In this document: positions 8,047-15,998 of the stretch, piece by piece | Layout of the letters: each line of letters opens with the position of its first letter | Numbering within the stretch: position 1 is the first letter of the stretch | Origin: an uncultured Prevotella sp. | GTDB taxonomy: Bacteria > Bacteroidota > Bacteroidia > Bacteroidales > Bacteroidaceae | Length of the DNA stretch: 37,741 nt | Assembly: GCA_947165435.1 (NCBI GenBank) | Contig: CAMVAI010000029.1 | Coordinates: 1-37,741, forward strand | Reading direction: 5' to 3' | The notes under the pieces: generated by a model | The model's input: the letters and a program-made list of their open reading frames with translations, nothing else | Database searches by the model: none | What the model was told of the DNA's origin: nothing | Made by a program: the position numbers and the translations under genes

Positions 8047-9273
8047 ATGGAAACAAGAAATTTAAAAGAAAATTGGCCAAAACTGATTCGTCATCTTGAA
8101 TCACAAGGCTATGCAAGGTCAGAAATCTCCTTATGTGAGAAAACTATCAAGAAGATCTTAGAGAGTCCTGACATTCATACTAGGCTTTCTTACTCTGAGT
8201 ATTATGAACAATGTGTCGCTCCATCATGTTTAGAAACGAGGAAGCAATCGATGAGACACATTCTTGGTGTCATTGAAAAATTTGACGTATATGGTATCTA
8301 TCATACTAAAGGCCGCCGATGTGGTTTAGGTAAACTGCTTCCATATGAAACTTTAAATCCTGATTATAAGAAACTTGTTGATCGATATGAGTCTGTTTTG
8401 AGAAGAAGTGGACTTCGTGATACGACTATTACTTCCGAGATCCATGCCGCTGTTAGTTTCCTTAAGAACTTAAACGATTCTGGCGTTTATTCTCTGTCAC
8501 TTGTCAATGAGGATGACGTTCATAAGATGTTTTACGATGGAAATAAAACCTTAAGAGGATATGACTTCTCATTTGGTGTTCGAAGATTTATGTTGAAAAT
8601 GGAACGTGTGATAGGAAAGGAGCATTGTCATAGAATTATCGCATACCTTCCCAAGTCCGTAAAAGTTCACAAGCCATATCATGCAATGACAGATGAAGAA
8701 TTTAAAAAGTTGGAGTCCGCACTACAGGACAAGACAAATGGTATTTCTTTAAGAGATAGGGCTATTGTTACTTTAGCGTTATACACAGGCTTAAGGAACT
8801 CTGATATTGTTGGCCTGAAATTTGAAAACATAGACTGGAATAATAATAAAATCAGCCTCGTTCAAAGTAAGACATTGACACCATTAACATTACCTCTACG
8901 TCCCATTATAGGAAATGCATTGTATGATTACATTAAAGAGGAAAGACCTAACTCAAAAAGTCCCTATATTTTCCTCTCAACAAGGAAAGGGCGTCTGAAA
9001 ATGTCTCCAACAGGACTTCCTGTTCTTAGTTATAAAGTTTTTAATGTCGCTTGTATACGAATTAATGGTGAGAAGAAAGGGCTTCATTTGCTCAGACACC
9101 GTGTCGCAACATCTCTGATAAACAATGGACATGAGAGCCCTATAGTCATGAGTGTTCTCGGTCATACCGTACCGCTTGCTGTTGATTACTATCTTGAATC
9201 AGATTATAAAAAACTAAAAGAGTGCGGATTAGATATTAACCAGTGGTACATAAGAAAGGAGGTATTGTTATGA
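8047..9273 (+). CDS. Tyrosine recombinase 1 of the trio
   Basis: This 408-aa site-specific recombinase has an N-terminal SAM-like DNA-binding region (roughly 1-210) and a C-terminal catalytic domain. The catalytic set is complete: Arg250 in TGLRNSD, a lysine in the beta-hairpin (QSKT), His347-x-x-Arg350 in HLLRHR, His in LGHT, and a tyrosine nucleophile in VDYYLESD (Tyr381 or Tyr382). It should be able to cut and rejoin DNA through a 3'-phosphotyrosine. It begins the operon behind the promoter at 8010 and a good AGGAG-type ribosome site. Codon use is AT-rich compared with neighbouring chromosomal genes. Confidence 0.88.
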   Translation: METRNLKENWPKLIRHLESQGYARSEISLCEKTIKKILESPDIHTRLSYSEYYEQCVAPSCLETRKQSMRHILGVIEKFDVYGIYHTKGRRCGLGKLLPYETLNPDYKKLVDRYESVLRRSGLRDTTITSEIHAAVSFLKNLNDSGVYSLSLVNEDDVHKMFYDGNKTLRGYDFSFGVRRFMLKMERVIGKEHCHRIIAYLPKSVKVHKPYHAMTDEEFKKLESALQDKTNGISLRDRAIVTLALYTGLRNSDIVGLKFENIDWNNNKISLVQSKTLTPLTLPLRPIIGNALYDYIKEERPNSKSPYIFLSTRKGRLKMSPTGLPVLSYKVFNVACIRINGEKKGLHLLRHRVATSLINNGHESPIVMSVLGHTVPLAVDYYLESDYKKLKECGLDINQWYIRKEVLL

Positions 9274-10244
9274 AAAACATATTAACCTTTGAAGAAATGT
9301 ACAATCGCTTTCTTCATTTTCGTAGGGTCTCTGGGCGTAAAGAATTGACTATTCGAAGTCTACTATATCGTTTCTTTGAACGGAGAAAGAATTACAATAC
9401 AGAATACTTGACTCAAGAAATGGTTGATGACTGGTGCGAAAAAAGTCCTGGTGAAACAAATGTATCAAACACCATACGTATACTCTCAATATTATCTTTC
9501 CTACGTTATGTGGTAAATGAGAAGAAATGGGTAAAACTAAAGATTCCTAAGACACCACCGCATGCATATGAAACAGCAGTGCCGCACTCTTTTACAGATG
9601 AAGAACTGAACAACATGTTCCTCGCTTGTGATGAGATAATACAAAAATGGGATTTTAAAATGAACCTTTTTCCTCTTGAAATTTCTGTAATGCTCAGGCT
9701 TATGCTAAGCGCGGGGCTAAGACCAATCGAGGCAAGAATGCTGCGTTGTAAGGACGTTAACTTGTCAAACGGTATCGTAAATATTGAGAACACAAAAGGT
9801 TATAGAAAGCATATCGTTGTCCTTCATGATTCAATGTTGGAACTAATGAAAAGCTATGATCAGAAGGTGAAAGAATACGTGAAAGAAGAGCGCACTTATT
9901 TCTTTCCTCATCCTGATGGTGGGTACAACGATGTCTATTGGCTGAATTATTGGTTCCATAAAGTCTGGTACAAATACAACACCGCCAAAGCAACTGTCGG
10001 TATGTTACGTCATCATTATGCTATACAGAATATCAATACAGTTATAAGGCTGGGTAAAAAGGACATGATGACCAAATTGCTGTCCCTTTGTAAAAGCATG
10101 GGGCATAGAAGTCTTGTAAGTACCATGTGGTATTATTCTCTAATTCCAAGACTGGCTGATGTAATAGACAGTCTTTCAGGTGATTCGTATAAAAAAATGA
10201 TTCCTAAATTGAGTTATGATGAAACCAAAGAAAGAGGCTCTTGA
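9270..10244 (+). CDS. Tyrosine recombinase 2 of the trio
   Basis: The start at 9270 is chosen because it forms an ATGA overlap with the previous stop and follows AAAGGAGG; a further ATG lies at 9243. The product is 324 aa with an N-terminal core-binding region and a catalytic domain: Arg151 in AGLRPIEA, lysine in NTKGYRK, Arg247 in GMLRHHY, a GHRS motif, and the tyrosine pair Tyr288/Tyr289 in MWYYS. The position normally filled by the first His of HxxR is Gly244, so one supporting residue of the active site is altered. It probably acts together with the other two recombinases. Confidence 0.85.
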   Translation: MKNILTFEEMYNRFLHFRRVSGRKELTIRSLLYRFFERRKNYNTEYLTQEMVDDWCEKSPGETNVSNTIRILSILSFLRYVVNEKKWVKLKIPKTPPHAYETAVPHSFTDEELNNMFLACDEIIQKWDFKMNLFPLEISVMLRLMLSAGLRPIEARMLRCKDVNLSNGIVNIENTKGYRKHIVVLHDSMLELMKSYDQKVKEYVKEERTYFFPHPDGGYNDVYWLNYWFHKVWYKYNTAKATVGMLRHHYAIQNINTVIRLGKKDMMTKLLSLCKSMGHRSLVSTMWYYSLIPRLADVIDSLSGDSYKKMIPKLSYDETKERGS

Positions 10245-11058
10245 TATAGCCACATTATACAACAGATGGTTAAATGAATGCGAACGTATTAAAAGCCCAT
10301 GTACGGTTAGAGCATTTACAATAACTATAAATAACTATATTGATTTTCTGACGGATGTACAAGGTTTTAAAACAAAGTCTTTTAGTTTGGGGAAATGTTT
10401 TTCCCGAGCCATGATTGAAAAATGGCTGTGCTGGCTGGAAAAGAAGAAAAAGTGTTCACCTCAGTCATGTAATGTCCGGCTCTCTAACCTAAGGAGTTTT
10501 TTGAAATATCTCAGTGTTGAAAACTACAAGTATATGGAAATATACCTTGCTTCGACGAGCATAGAACAACGTAAAACAACAAAGGTCAAGATTCGCGGTG
10601 TCAGCAAAGAGGCAATAGAGGCCCTATTGAATTCAATAGATACAAGTACAGAAGTAGGTCTCAGAGATTGTGTTTTATGGCAGACTGTATATCTTACTGG
10701 AATGAGAATTAGCGAGGCTTTATCAATAAAGCTCAAAGATCTTAATCTTAAAGCTAAGGATCCTTGTGTCACATTTGTTGGTAAGCGGAGAAATATAAGA
10801 ACATCCTATTTGCCGTCTGTTCTTGTCGAAAACCTAAATTATTATATTTCAAGAACATTTGGTGAGATATATGATGGAGAGACGTTTCTGTTTTTCTCGC
10901 GACAAAAAGGTATAAAAGAGCCAATGACAGTAAAAAATGCCGAGATGCGCTTGAGAAAGAATGCATCAATTGCAAATAAAAAGTGTAAAGATGTCCCTTT
11001 GGACTTAAGGCCTCACATGCATAATCACTTTCATCTCGGGCATCTTGTTTCATTGTAA
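10216..11058 (+). pseudogene. Tyrosine recombinase 3 of the trio, C-terminally truncated
   Basis: The 280-residue product keeps the N-terminal SAM-like domain (with the RAMIEKWLCWLE helix region) and the first catalytic box, Arg164 in TGMRISEA, plus a lysine in FVGKRRNIRTSYL. It reaches LRPHM at 266-268, where family members continue into LRHxxAT and, about 30 residues later, the tyrosine. Here it instead runs 12 unrelated residues to a stop. The second arginine, the GH motif and the nucleophilic tyrosine are therefore absent, and strand exchange by this subunit is not possible. The first 29 nt overlap recombinase 2. No continuation was found in other frames up to 11240, so this is a deletion or replacement rather than a simple frameshift. 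Confidence 0.75.
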
Positions 11059-11070
11059 ACAAAGATGCCC
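11038..11070. repeat. Hairpin at the recombinase 3 break point
   Basis: GGGCATCTT pairs with AAGATGCCC, and the stem extends through GTTT/AAAC with one bulged base, enclosing a short loop. It spans the stop codon of the truncated third recombinase. No T-run follows on either strand, so it is not a convincing terminator. Confidence 0.7.
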
Positions 11071-11243
11071 AAAATAATAAACGGAAGAATAAAAGACTCT
11101 TTGTCTTATCATCTAAATAGGGAATATTTGATAAATATGTTATAGACTTCGGTTTATATTTCTGCTTCGCATTTTTATGGTAAATAGAGAATAATTGCAA
11201 GTCGATGAAGCAGCTATACGTCCTCCCACGTTGGTGTGGCGAT

Positions 11244-11375
11244 GGCCATTCTGGTAAAGAAAAGCCATCCACCGTTTTCAAGAGAACGGCCATTCTGGTA
11301 AAGAAAAGCCATCCGCCGGTTTTAAGAGAACGGCCATTCTGGTAAAGAAAAGCCATCCGCCGTTTATAGGGGAAA
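11244..11375. repeat. 44-bp direct tandem repeat, three copies
   Basis: Near-identical units start at 11244, 11288 and 11332 (GGCCATTCTGGTAAAGAAAA...). The third unit runs into the terminator hairpin at 11352-11388. Together with the hairpin at 11038 this fills the 362-bp gap between the recombinases and the foldase gene; no gene was found there. Confidence 0.9.
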
Positions 11376-11388
11376 AACGGCGGATGGC
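11352..11388 (-). terminator. Terminator of the periplasmic foldase gene
   Basis: GCCATCCGCCGTTT pairs with AAACGGCGGATGGC over a 14-bp perfect stem, located 33 nt past the stop codon at 11421. On the minus strand it is followed by a T-rich run (TTTTCTTTACC). Confidence 0.7.
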
Positions 11389-11420
11389 AGGTTTTATGGG
11401 GAAAAATGGGTATTGTATGC

Positions 11421-13565
11421 TTAGAAGAAGAGATAGCGGTTGTCAACCACATCGGCCTTGAGATACAGCTCGTTCATGAACCGACCGGCAGCCTGCATGG
11501 CCTGCTGGCGTAGCTGCTGAGCCTGCTGCTTCTCGTCGAACTTGACACCCTCGCGCTGCTTCTTGCTGAGAACCTGGAAAAGGTATGCAGCACCATTGCC
11601 CTTGACTACAGACGGGCTGAAAGCCCCCTGCTTTACAGCTGCCACAGCACCGCTCAGAGCGGGCTCGCTGGCTCCTGCCGACTGTACAAAGACGGGAGCC
11701 GAGAAAGTGATCTGACGAACGCTGTCGATAGTTGCGCCCTTCTGGCGTGCAGCGGCGATATCCTTCACTCCTGCTAACTTCGCGGCAGCCTTTTCGAACT
11801 TCTTGTCACGAATGACCTGCTGCTTCACCTGCTCCTTGACATCGTCGAGCGCACGATAGCCCACCGGGTGAATCTTGGTAAGAGCAATGACCAGCAGGTG
11901 GTCGTTGTTGCCACACTCGTAGAGAGGCGATACCTCACCTGCCTTGGCATCGAAAATCCACTTCATAGCCTCGCGGGTGGAACGCAGACCCACCACGTTG
12001 TGCTCGGAATTGTAAAGATCGGTGCGCTCCTGTACGCGGTAGCCGAACTTCTGGGCGTTCTTCTCCAAGCCCTCCAGCGTGTTGTTCTCGCTGACATACT
12101 GGCTGAAGTTGTTGTAGGCGGCAGAATAAGTAGCCTTCGAGAAGTCGATGGTATGCTTCACCACCGCAGCATCGTACTTGGTGACGGGAGCCTTACGGTC
12201 AGTAACCTGCAGCACAATGTTGCCCTGCGAGAACTCGAGATTCTTGCTCTCACCGGCAGCCAGTGTAGTGAGGGTGTTGATGTAAGTCTTGGTGTCCATA
12301 TCGATGGTCTGTACACGCTCATACATAGCAGAAGTCATCCACTGCTTTTCGCCTGTCTGACCATACTTTTTGGCCAGAGTCTCGAAGTCTGCCCCACCCT
12401 TCAGAGCGGTATAGATGCTGTCGGCTGTCTTGCGAGCAGCCTCAGCGGTAGCACCACCCACCTGAATCTGACGATACTGGATGGAGTCGGGCTGCTGGCT
12501 CTTGGCGATGAGTTTCACCACGTTGAGGGTATTGTCGTAGGCGGTCTCGAAGGGAGCCGTCACCTGCCCAACCTGCATAGAGTCGAGCTTAGCGGCAATG
12601 TCGCTGGGGAATGCTCCGCGTGTAGCAGGAATGCCGATATAGGCAATCTGCGACTGGGCCTTACGAACCACCTCAGTGGCTATCATGCCGCTCTCCAACT
12701 GCTGGCGAGCCTCCTGCATGGTTTTCATCAGGGCGGCACGGTCGGCAGCAGAGGCTACCACTTGGAAGTCAACATACTTGATGTCACGGCTCTCGAAATA
12801 CTGCTTGTACTGCTCCTTTTCGGCATCATATTTAGCCTTCAGGTCAGCATCGCTCACCTGCACATCGCCATCCTTGATGGTGTTGTAGGGAATGGCAGCC
12901 AGCAGGATGTCGCTCTCTTCGTTCTGCGCGTTGAAGGCCATCTTGGCCGACACGGGGTTGGAGAAGAGGCACTGCGAGAGCAGCCCCTGATACTTGCCGG
13001 CCAGTAGCTGCTGGCGGAGCGTCTTCTCAATGAATTTCCAATAGTTGTAGATGCGCTGATACTGCTCCAACATCTGAGCATTTCCGCCGGACTCCTGGGC
13101 CTTCTTATAGTCGGCCAGGAACTTGGTGAGCTGTGAAGCATCGAAACGTCCCGTCTGCTGATTGACAAACGGCGTCTGTGCCAACATGGGGTTGGTGCCT
13201 GCTTTCAGCACATTCTGCATCTCCTCGTCAGTAACCGTGAGACCCAGTTTCTCTGCCTCTGCCTCAAGAATGGTGCTGTTGACAAAGGTCTGCCACACCT
13301 GGTCTTTCACCTGGTTGAGTTCCTCTTCCGAGAGGTTGTCGCGTCCCTGCGTCATCTTGATGACCTCCTGGTACTCGTCAACAAGAGTCTGGAACTCCTG
13401 CACGGAGATTTTCTTACCTAACACTTCGCCGACCTGCTGACGGCGCTCGTTGCTTGTTGCCTCGCACGAGCGGAACATCTCTTCGGCAATGAATGCGAAA
13501 AGGGCCAGACCGATGACTGATGCCAGTACAGGCCCCCAGCTTCTGATTTTTCCAATTGCTGCCAT
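11421..13565 (-). CDS. SurA/PpiD-type peptidyl-prolyl isomerase foldase
   Basis: This 714-aa envelope protein has one N-terminal membrane anchor (about residues 10-28, GPVLASVIGLALFAFIAEEM). A SurA_N-like chaperone region follows (GEVLGKKISVQEFQTLVDEY onward). The parvulin-like rotamase portion lies around residues 350-470, with the characteristic IQYRQIQV and ADFETLAKKYG motifs. It most resembles the PpiD/SurA folding factors of Bacteroidetes, which are anchored in the inner membrane and assist outer-membrane protein folding. The C-terminal third contains a further low-similarity isomerase-like repeat. It is transcribed alone from 13724-13731 through a repeat-rich leader and ends at the hairpin 11352-11388. 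Confidence 0.87.
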   Translation of the reverse strand: MAAIGKIRSWGPVLASVIGLALFAFIAEEMFRSCEATSNERRQQVGEVLGKKISVQEFQTLVDEYQEVIKMTQGRDNLSEEELNQVKDQVWQTFVNSTILEAEAEKLGLTVTDEEMQNVLKAGTNPMLAQTPFVNQQTGRFDASQLTKFLADYKKAQESGGNAQMLEQYQRIYNYWKFIEKTLRQQLLAGKYQGLLSQCLFSNPVSAKMAFNAQNEESDILLAAIPYNTIKDGDVQVSDADLKAKYDAEKEQYKQYFESRDIKYVDFQVVASAADRAALMKTMQEARQQLESGMIATEVVRKAQSQIAYIGIPATRGAFPSDIAAKLDSMQVGQVTAPFETAYDNTLNVVKLIAKSQQPDSIQYRQIQVGGATAEAARKTADSIYTALKGGADFETLAKKYGQTGEKQWMTSAMYERVQTIDMDTKTYINTLTTLAAGESKNLEFSQGNIVLQVTDRKAPVTKYDAAVVKHTIDFSKATYSAAYNNFSQYVSENNTLEGLEKNAQKFGYRVQERTDLYNSEHNVVGLRSTREAMKWIFDAKAGEVSPLYECGNNDHLLVIALTKIHPVGYRALDDVKEQVKQQVIRDKKFEKAAAKLAGVKDIAAARQKGATIDSVRQITFSAPVFVQSAGASEPALSGAVAAVKQGAFSPSVVKGNGAAYLFQVLSKKQREGVKFDEKQQAQQLRQQAMQAAGRFMNELYLKADVVDNRYLFF

Positions 13566-13569
13566 AATA

Positions 13570-13720
13570 TTTATTTACGATTTACTTATTTTCGATTTTC
13601 GATTTACTATTTATTACTTATTCTCGTTTTTCGATTTACTCATTTCGATTTTCGATTCACTATTTTCAATTATCGATTTATTATTTTCGATTATCAAATC
13701 ACTAATTTTCAAATTTCAGC
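13570..13720. repeat. Degenerate CGATTTTCGATTTAC repeats in the foldase leader
   Basis: About ten imperfect copies of an AT-rich CGATTTTCGATTTA-type unit occupy almost the whole 158-nt leader between the -7 box and the foldase ATG. Copy number may affect leader length. Confidence 0.7.
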
Positions 13721-13723
13721 CTG

Positions 13724-13731
13724 CAAAGTTA
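13724..13731 (-). promoter_or_regulatory. -7 box TAACTTTG of the foldase gene
   Basis: The minus strand reads TAACTTTG, an exact TAnnTTTG match, upstream of the repeat-filled leader. Confidence 0.6.
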
Positions 13732-13774
13732 ATAAATTCCGTTTAAACGGCGGCATTTTTTCCGAAAAAACTTC

Positions 13775-15169
13775 TTATTCATCAACTTTTAGCCTTACGA
13801 GTTCGATTTTTGTCATTGTATTCTTCATGATTTTGAACTCGAAGCGTCCTATTTTCACCACCTCGTTCAGTTTCGGGAAACTTTGATATTCGTGGAGAAT
13901 AAGTCCGCCGACGGTCATATAGTCATCGCTTTCAGGCAGAGAGAGGTCGAACATCTCGTTCACCTTTTCTATTTCCAGACGTGCCGACAGGATGTACTCG
14001 CCGTCGTCAAGCTGTTTGGCAATATACTTCTGGCTGTCGTGCTCGTCTTCAATATCGCCGAAGATTTCCTCTACAATATCCTCTAACGACACGATACCGC
14101 TGGTGCCTCCAAACTCATCGACGACAACACCCAGCGACTTCTTCTGCTGCAGGAAGATCTGCATCAGCTTGCTGGCGGCCATTGTCTCTGGCACAAAAGG
14201 CATGTTCTGTATGTGTACCAAGTCGGCCAGCGATGCCGTTTGCTGGTCGGCCAATGAGGCGGTTTGCTGGTCGGCCATTGAGGTGGTTTGCTGGTCGGCC
14301 ATTGATGTGGTTTGCTGGTCGGCCAATGAGGCATTTTTCTGAACGGCAGCATTCTTTTCCTTTTGTGACAGCGAGAACAGTTCTGAACTGTGAATATAGC
14401 CAATGATATGGTCAATGTCTTCGCGATATACTATTATTTTTGAGTGTCCGCTCTCTACGAACTTGCTCTTCAGCTGCTCCAGCGTGCAGTCCTCTATATC
14501 TACAGCATCTATCTCCGTACGCGGTACCACGCAGTCGCGAACCTTCGTGTCGGCAAAGTCGAGGGCGTTATGGAATATCTTCACCTCGTCATCGATGTCT
14601 TCGTCGTTCTTGGCGTTTTCGATGCTGCTTTGCACCAGATAGTCAAGATCGACCTTTGTAAACTCCTTGTCTTCCGATTCCTTCGGCATCCTTACGCCCA
14701 CCATTCGCAGCAGCAATCGCGACAGCAGCGTAGAGAAGCGCGATATAGGATAGAGCACCACGTAGCAGATGTATGCCGGCAGAGCGAAGAAAGTCAGCAT
14801 CGTGTTGGGGTTTGAGCGGAAGATGGTTTTGGGAAGGAACTCTCCGGTGAACAGCACGACGAGTGTAGAAAGCAGCGTGTCGCACGTAACCCTCATGCCG
14901 TCGGACAACGGTGCAAACAAGGTGGCATCGAAGATGCGTGCGAATAGTATGCCATAGATGACCAGCGCAATGTTGTTGCCTACCAGCATCGTAGAGACGA
15001 AATTGTTGGGATGACGATAGAATACGGCGATGGCCCGTTGGGCCAATCCGTTTTTCTCGCGATCCATTTCGGCTCTCAGCCTATTGCTCGACACGAAAGC
15101 TATCTCCATGCCCGAGAAGAACGCGGAGAATACCATCGACACGATGAGTCCTATCAGCAGATTTGTCAT
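13775..15169 (-). CDS. CorC/HlyC-type CNNM-CBS membrane protein (GldE-like)
   Basis: The domain order is: an N-terminal CNNM transmembrane domain (residues 1 to about 180, starting MTNLLIGLIVSMVFSAFFSGMEIAF), a CBS pair (about 200-370; VPRTEIDAVDIED... and SLGVVVDEFGGTSGIVSLEDI), and a C-terminal CorC_HlyC transporter-associated domain (from about 380). Family members are divalent-cation exporters or, as GldE, helpers of gliding/T9 secretion in Bacteroidetes. This 464-aa protein carries an unusual eight-residue repeat (ASLADQQT-like, five copies) between the two CBS motifs. Its first 4 nt overlap the lptC stop, so it is the last gene of OMP-lptC-corC. Confidence 0.88.
   Translation of the reverse strand: MTNLLIGLIVSMVFSAFFSGMEIAFVSSNRLRAEMDREKNGLAQRAIAVFYRHPNNFVSTMLVGNNIALVIYGILFARIFDATLFAPLSDGMRVTCDTLLSTLVVLFTGEFLPKTIFRSNPNTMLTFFALPAYICYVVLYPISRFSTLLSRLLLRMVGVRMPKESEDKEFTKVDLDYLVQSSIENAKNDEDIDDEVKIFHNALDFADTKVRDCVVPRTEIDAVDIEDCTLEQLKSKFVESGHSKIIVYREDIDHIIGYIHSSELFSLSQKEKNAAVQKNASLADQQTTSMADQQTTSMADQQTASLADQQTASLADLVHIQNMPFVPETMAASKLMQIFLQQKKSLGVVVDEFGGTSGIVSLEDIVEEIFGDIEDEHDSQKYIAKQLDDGEYILSARLEIEKVNEMFDLSLPESDDYMTVGGLILHEYQSFPKLNEVVKIGRFEFKIMKNTMTKIELVRLKVDE
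14222..14333. repeat. 24-bp in-frame coding repeat (five copies)
   Basis: Units begin at 14222, 14246, 14270, 14294 and 14318 and each encodes eight residues of the form ASLADQQT or TSMADQQT. Because the unit is a multiple of three, copy changes would keep the reading frame. Confidence 0.95.
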
Positions 15170-15939
15170 GGGTTGTAAACAGATTTTTGAGTGGCAGCAC
15201 GCCTTGTGGCAGCTTGTCGCACAGGTGGTGCTGGCGGCTGTGTCGAGTCGGCAGGTTGCGATACAGTGCCCATTGTTGCAACAGCCGGTGCGGGTTCCGG
15301 TTCCGGCTCCATGTCGGAAGCCTGGAAGGAGCCTACCGAGTTGGTTACTTCATAATGCGTCATGTGTTCATCGCTGCGGAAATAGGTGCCCTCCATCGTC
15401 CGCTCAGGAGTGATGACCCGTGAGAACTTGTAAGAATAGAACTCATGCTTGATGCCGTCCCAGAAGAGCTCCTCGCTGCGGAATATCAGCCCGTTGACAT
15501 TGCGTATGTTCACACGTCCGCGCAGCTCCCACAGCTTCTGCTGGTCGTAATACCAGGCGGTGTCAGCCTGTATGTATCCCTCGATGTGGAACTGTTCGTC
15601 AAACTGCTCCAGGAAGATGCCCTTTTCGAACGTCCATCGTGGCGGGTTCTTGATGGTGTTGACATCCCACCGCTCGGTGACGATGCGATATTTGATAACG
15701 CCCGAGTCAGAAATCAGCGTGTTGACGCCATAGCTGGTCATCATCGATGCCGAGTCGCGGTCGTGAATGGCCGGTGCGGTATGCTGCTGCTGCTCGCTAC
15801 ACGACACAAAGGATACAAAAGCTATGACCACGGCAAGGAACGACACAACAGGCATGCAGCTGTATAACCCTACACACCTGTGCGCCAGACTTTCCGTCAT
15901 ATCGTCGCTCACATATTTGATTTCCTTCATGCCCCTCAT
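15166..15939 (-). CDS. lptC: LptC-like LPS export lipoprotein
   Basis: LptC is the periplasmic, inner-membrane-anchored link that passes lipopolysaccharide from LptB2FG to LptA. The body matches the LptC fold: SDSGVIKYRIVTERWDV, FEKGIFLEQFDE, IQADTAWYYDQQKLWELRGRVNI, GLIFRSEELFWD and GTYFRSDE are successive beta-jellyroll strands. The N terminus has a hydrophobic stretch ending SFVSC, a lipobox. The first ATG is at 15939, but the ATG at 15855 (MPVVSFLAVVIAF) gives a more typical lipoprotein signal; the 39-bp duplication at 15921-15998 covers the upstream start. The C terminus is Pro/Ala/Gln-rich and low complexity. It overlaps the CorC-like gene by 4 nt. Confidence 0.85.
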   Translation of the reverse strand: MRGMKEIKYVSDDMTESLAHRCVGLYSCMPVVSFLAVVIAFVSFVSCSEQQQHTAPAIHDRDSASMMTSYGVNTLISDSGVIKYRIVTERWDVNTIKNPPRWTFEKGIFLEQFDEQFHIEGYIQADTAWYYDQQKLWELRGRVNIRNVNGLIFRSEELFWDGIKHEFYSYKFSRVITPERTMEGTYFRSDEHMTHYEVTNSVGSFQASDMEPEPEPAPAVATMGTVSQPADSTQPPAPPVRQAATRRAATQKSVYNP

Positions 15940-15998
15940 GGTTCAATGCTTTAATCGGCTTTCCTTCATGCCTCTCATGGCTCAACGCGTTAATCTAC
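15921..15998. repeat. 39-bp tandem duplication across the OMP/lptC boundary
   Basis: Two similar 39-bp units (15921-15959 and 15960-15998, both starting TTTCCTTCATGCC) span the OMP stop codon and the upstream lptC start codon, so a start-like ATG exists in both copies. Confidence 0.85.

Larger units (their letters stand above)
8047..11058 (+). mobile_element. Recombinase-in-trio (RIT-like) element, right end truncated
   Basis: Three different tyrosine recombinases lie head to tail with overlaps of 3 and 29 nt, the organisation known for recombinase-in-trio elements and also for the Tn554-type arrangement. The block is visibly more AT-rich than the flanking his and periplasmic-foldase genes, consistent with transfer. 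The third gene stops at the point where its second catalytic box should begin, and a 33-bp hairpin (11038-11070) sits exactly at that break. Outer element ends and a target duplication could not be defined. Confidence 0.65.

Noticed and set aside
11038..11070. Rho-independent terminator after recombinase 3
   Set aside because: The hairpin is good but no T-run follows on either strand; kept only as an inverted repeat.
10769..11452. 227-codon minus-strand frame over the recombinase 3 end and the 44-bp repeats
   Set aside because: It overlaps the foldase 3' end and the terminator, and its repetitive N-terminal part is just translation of the 44-bp units; no promoter or domain.
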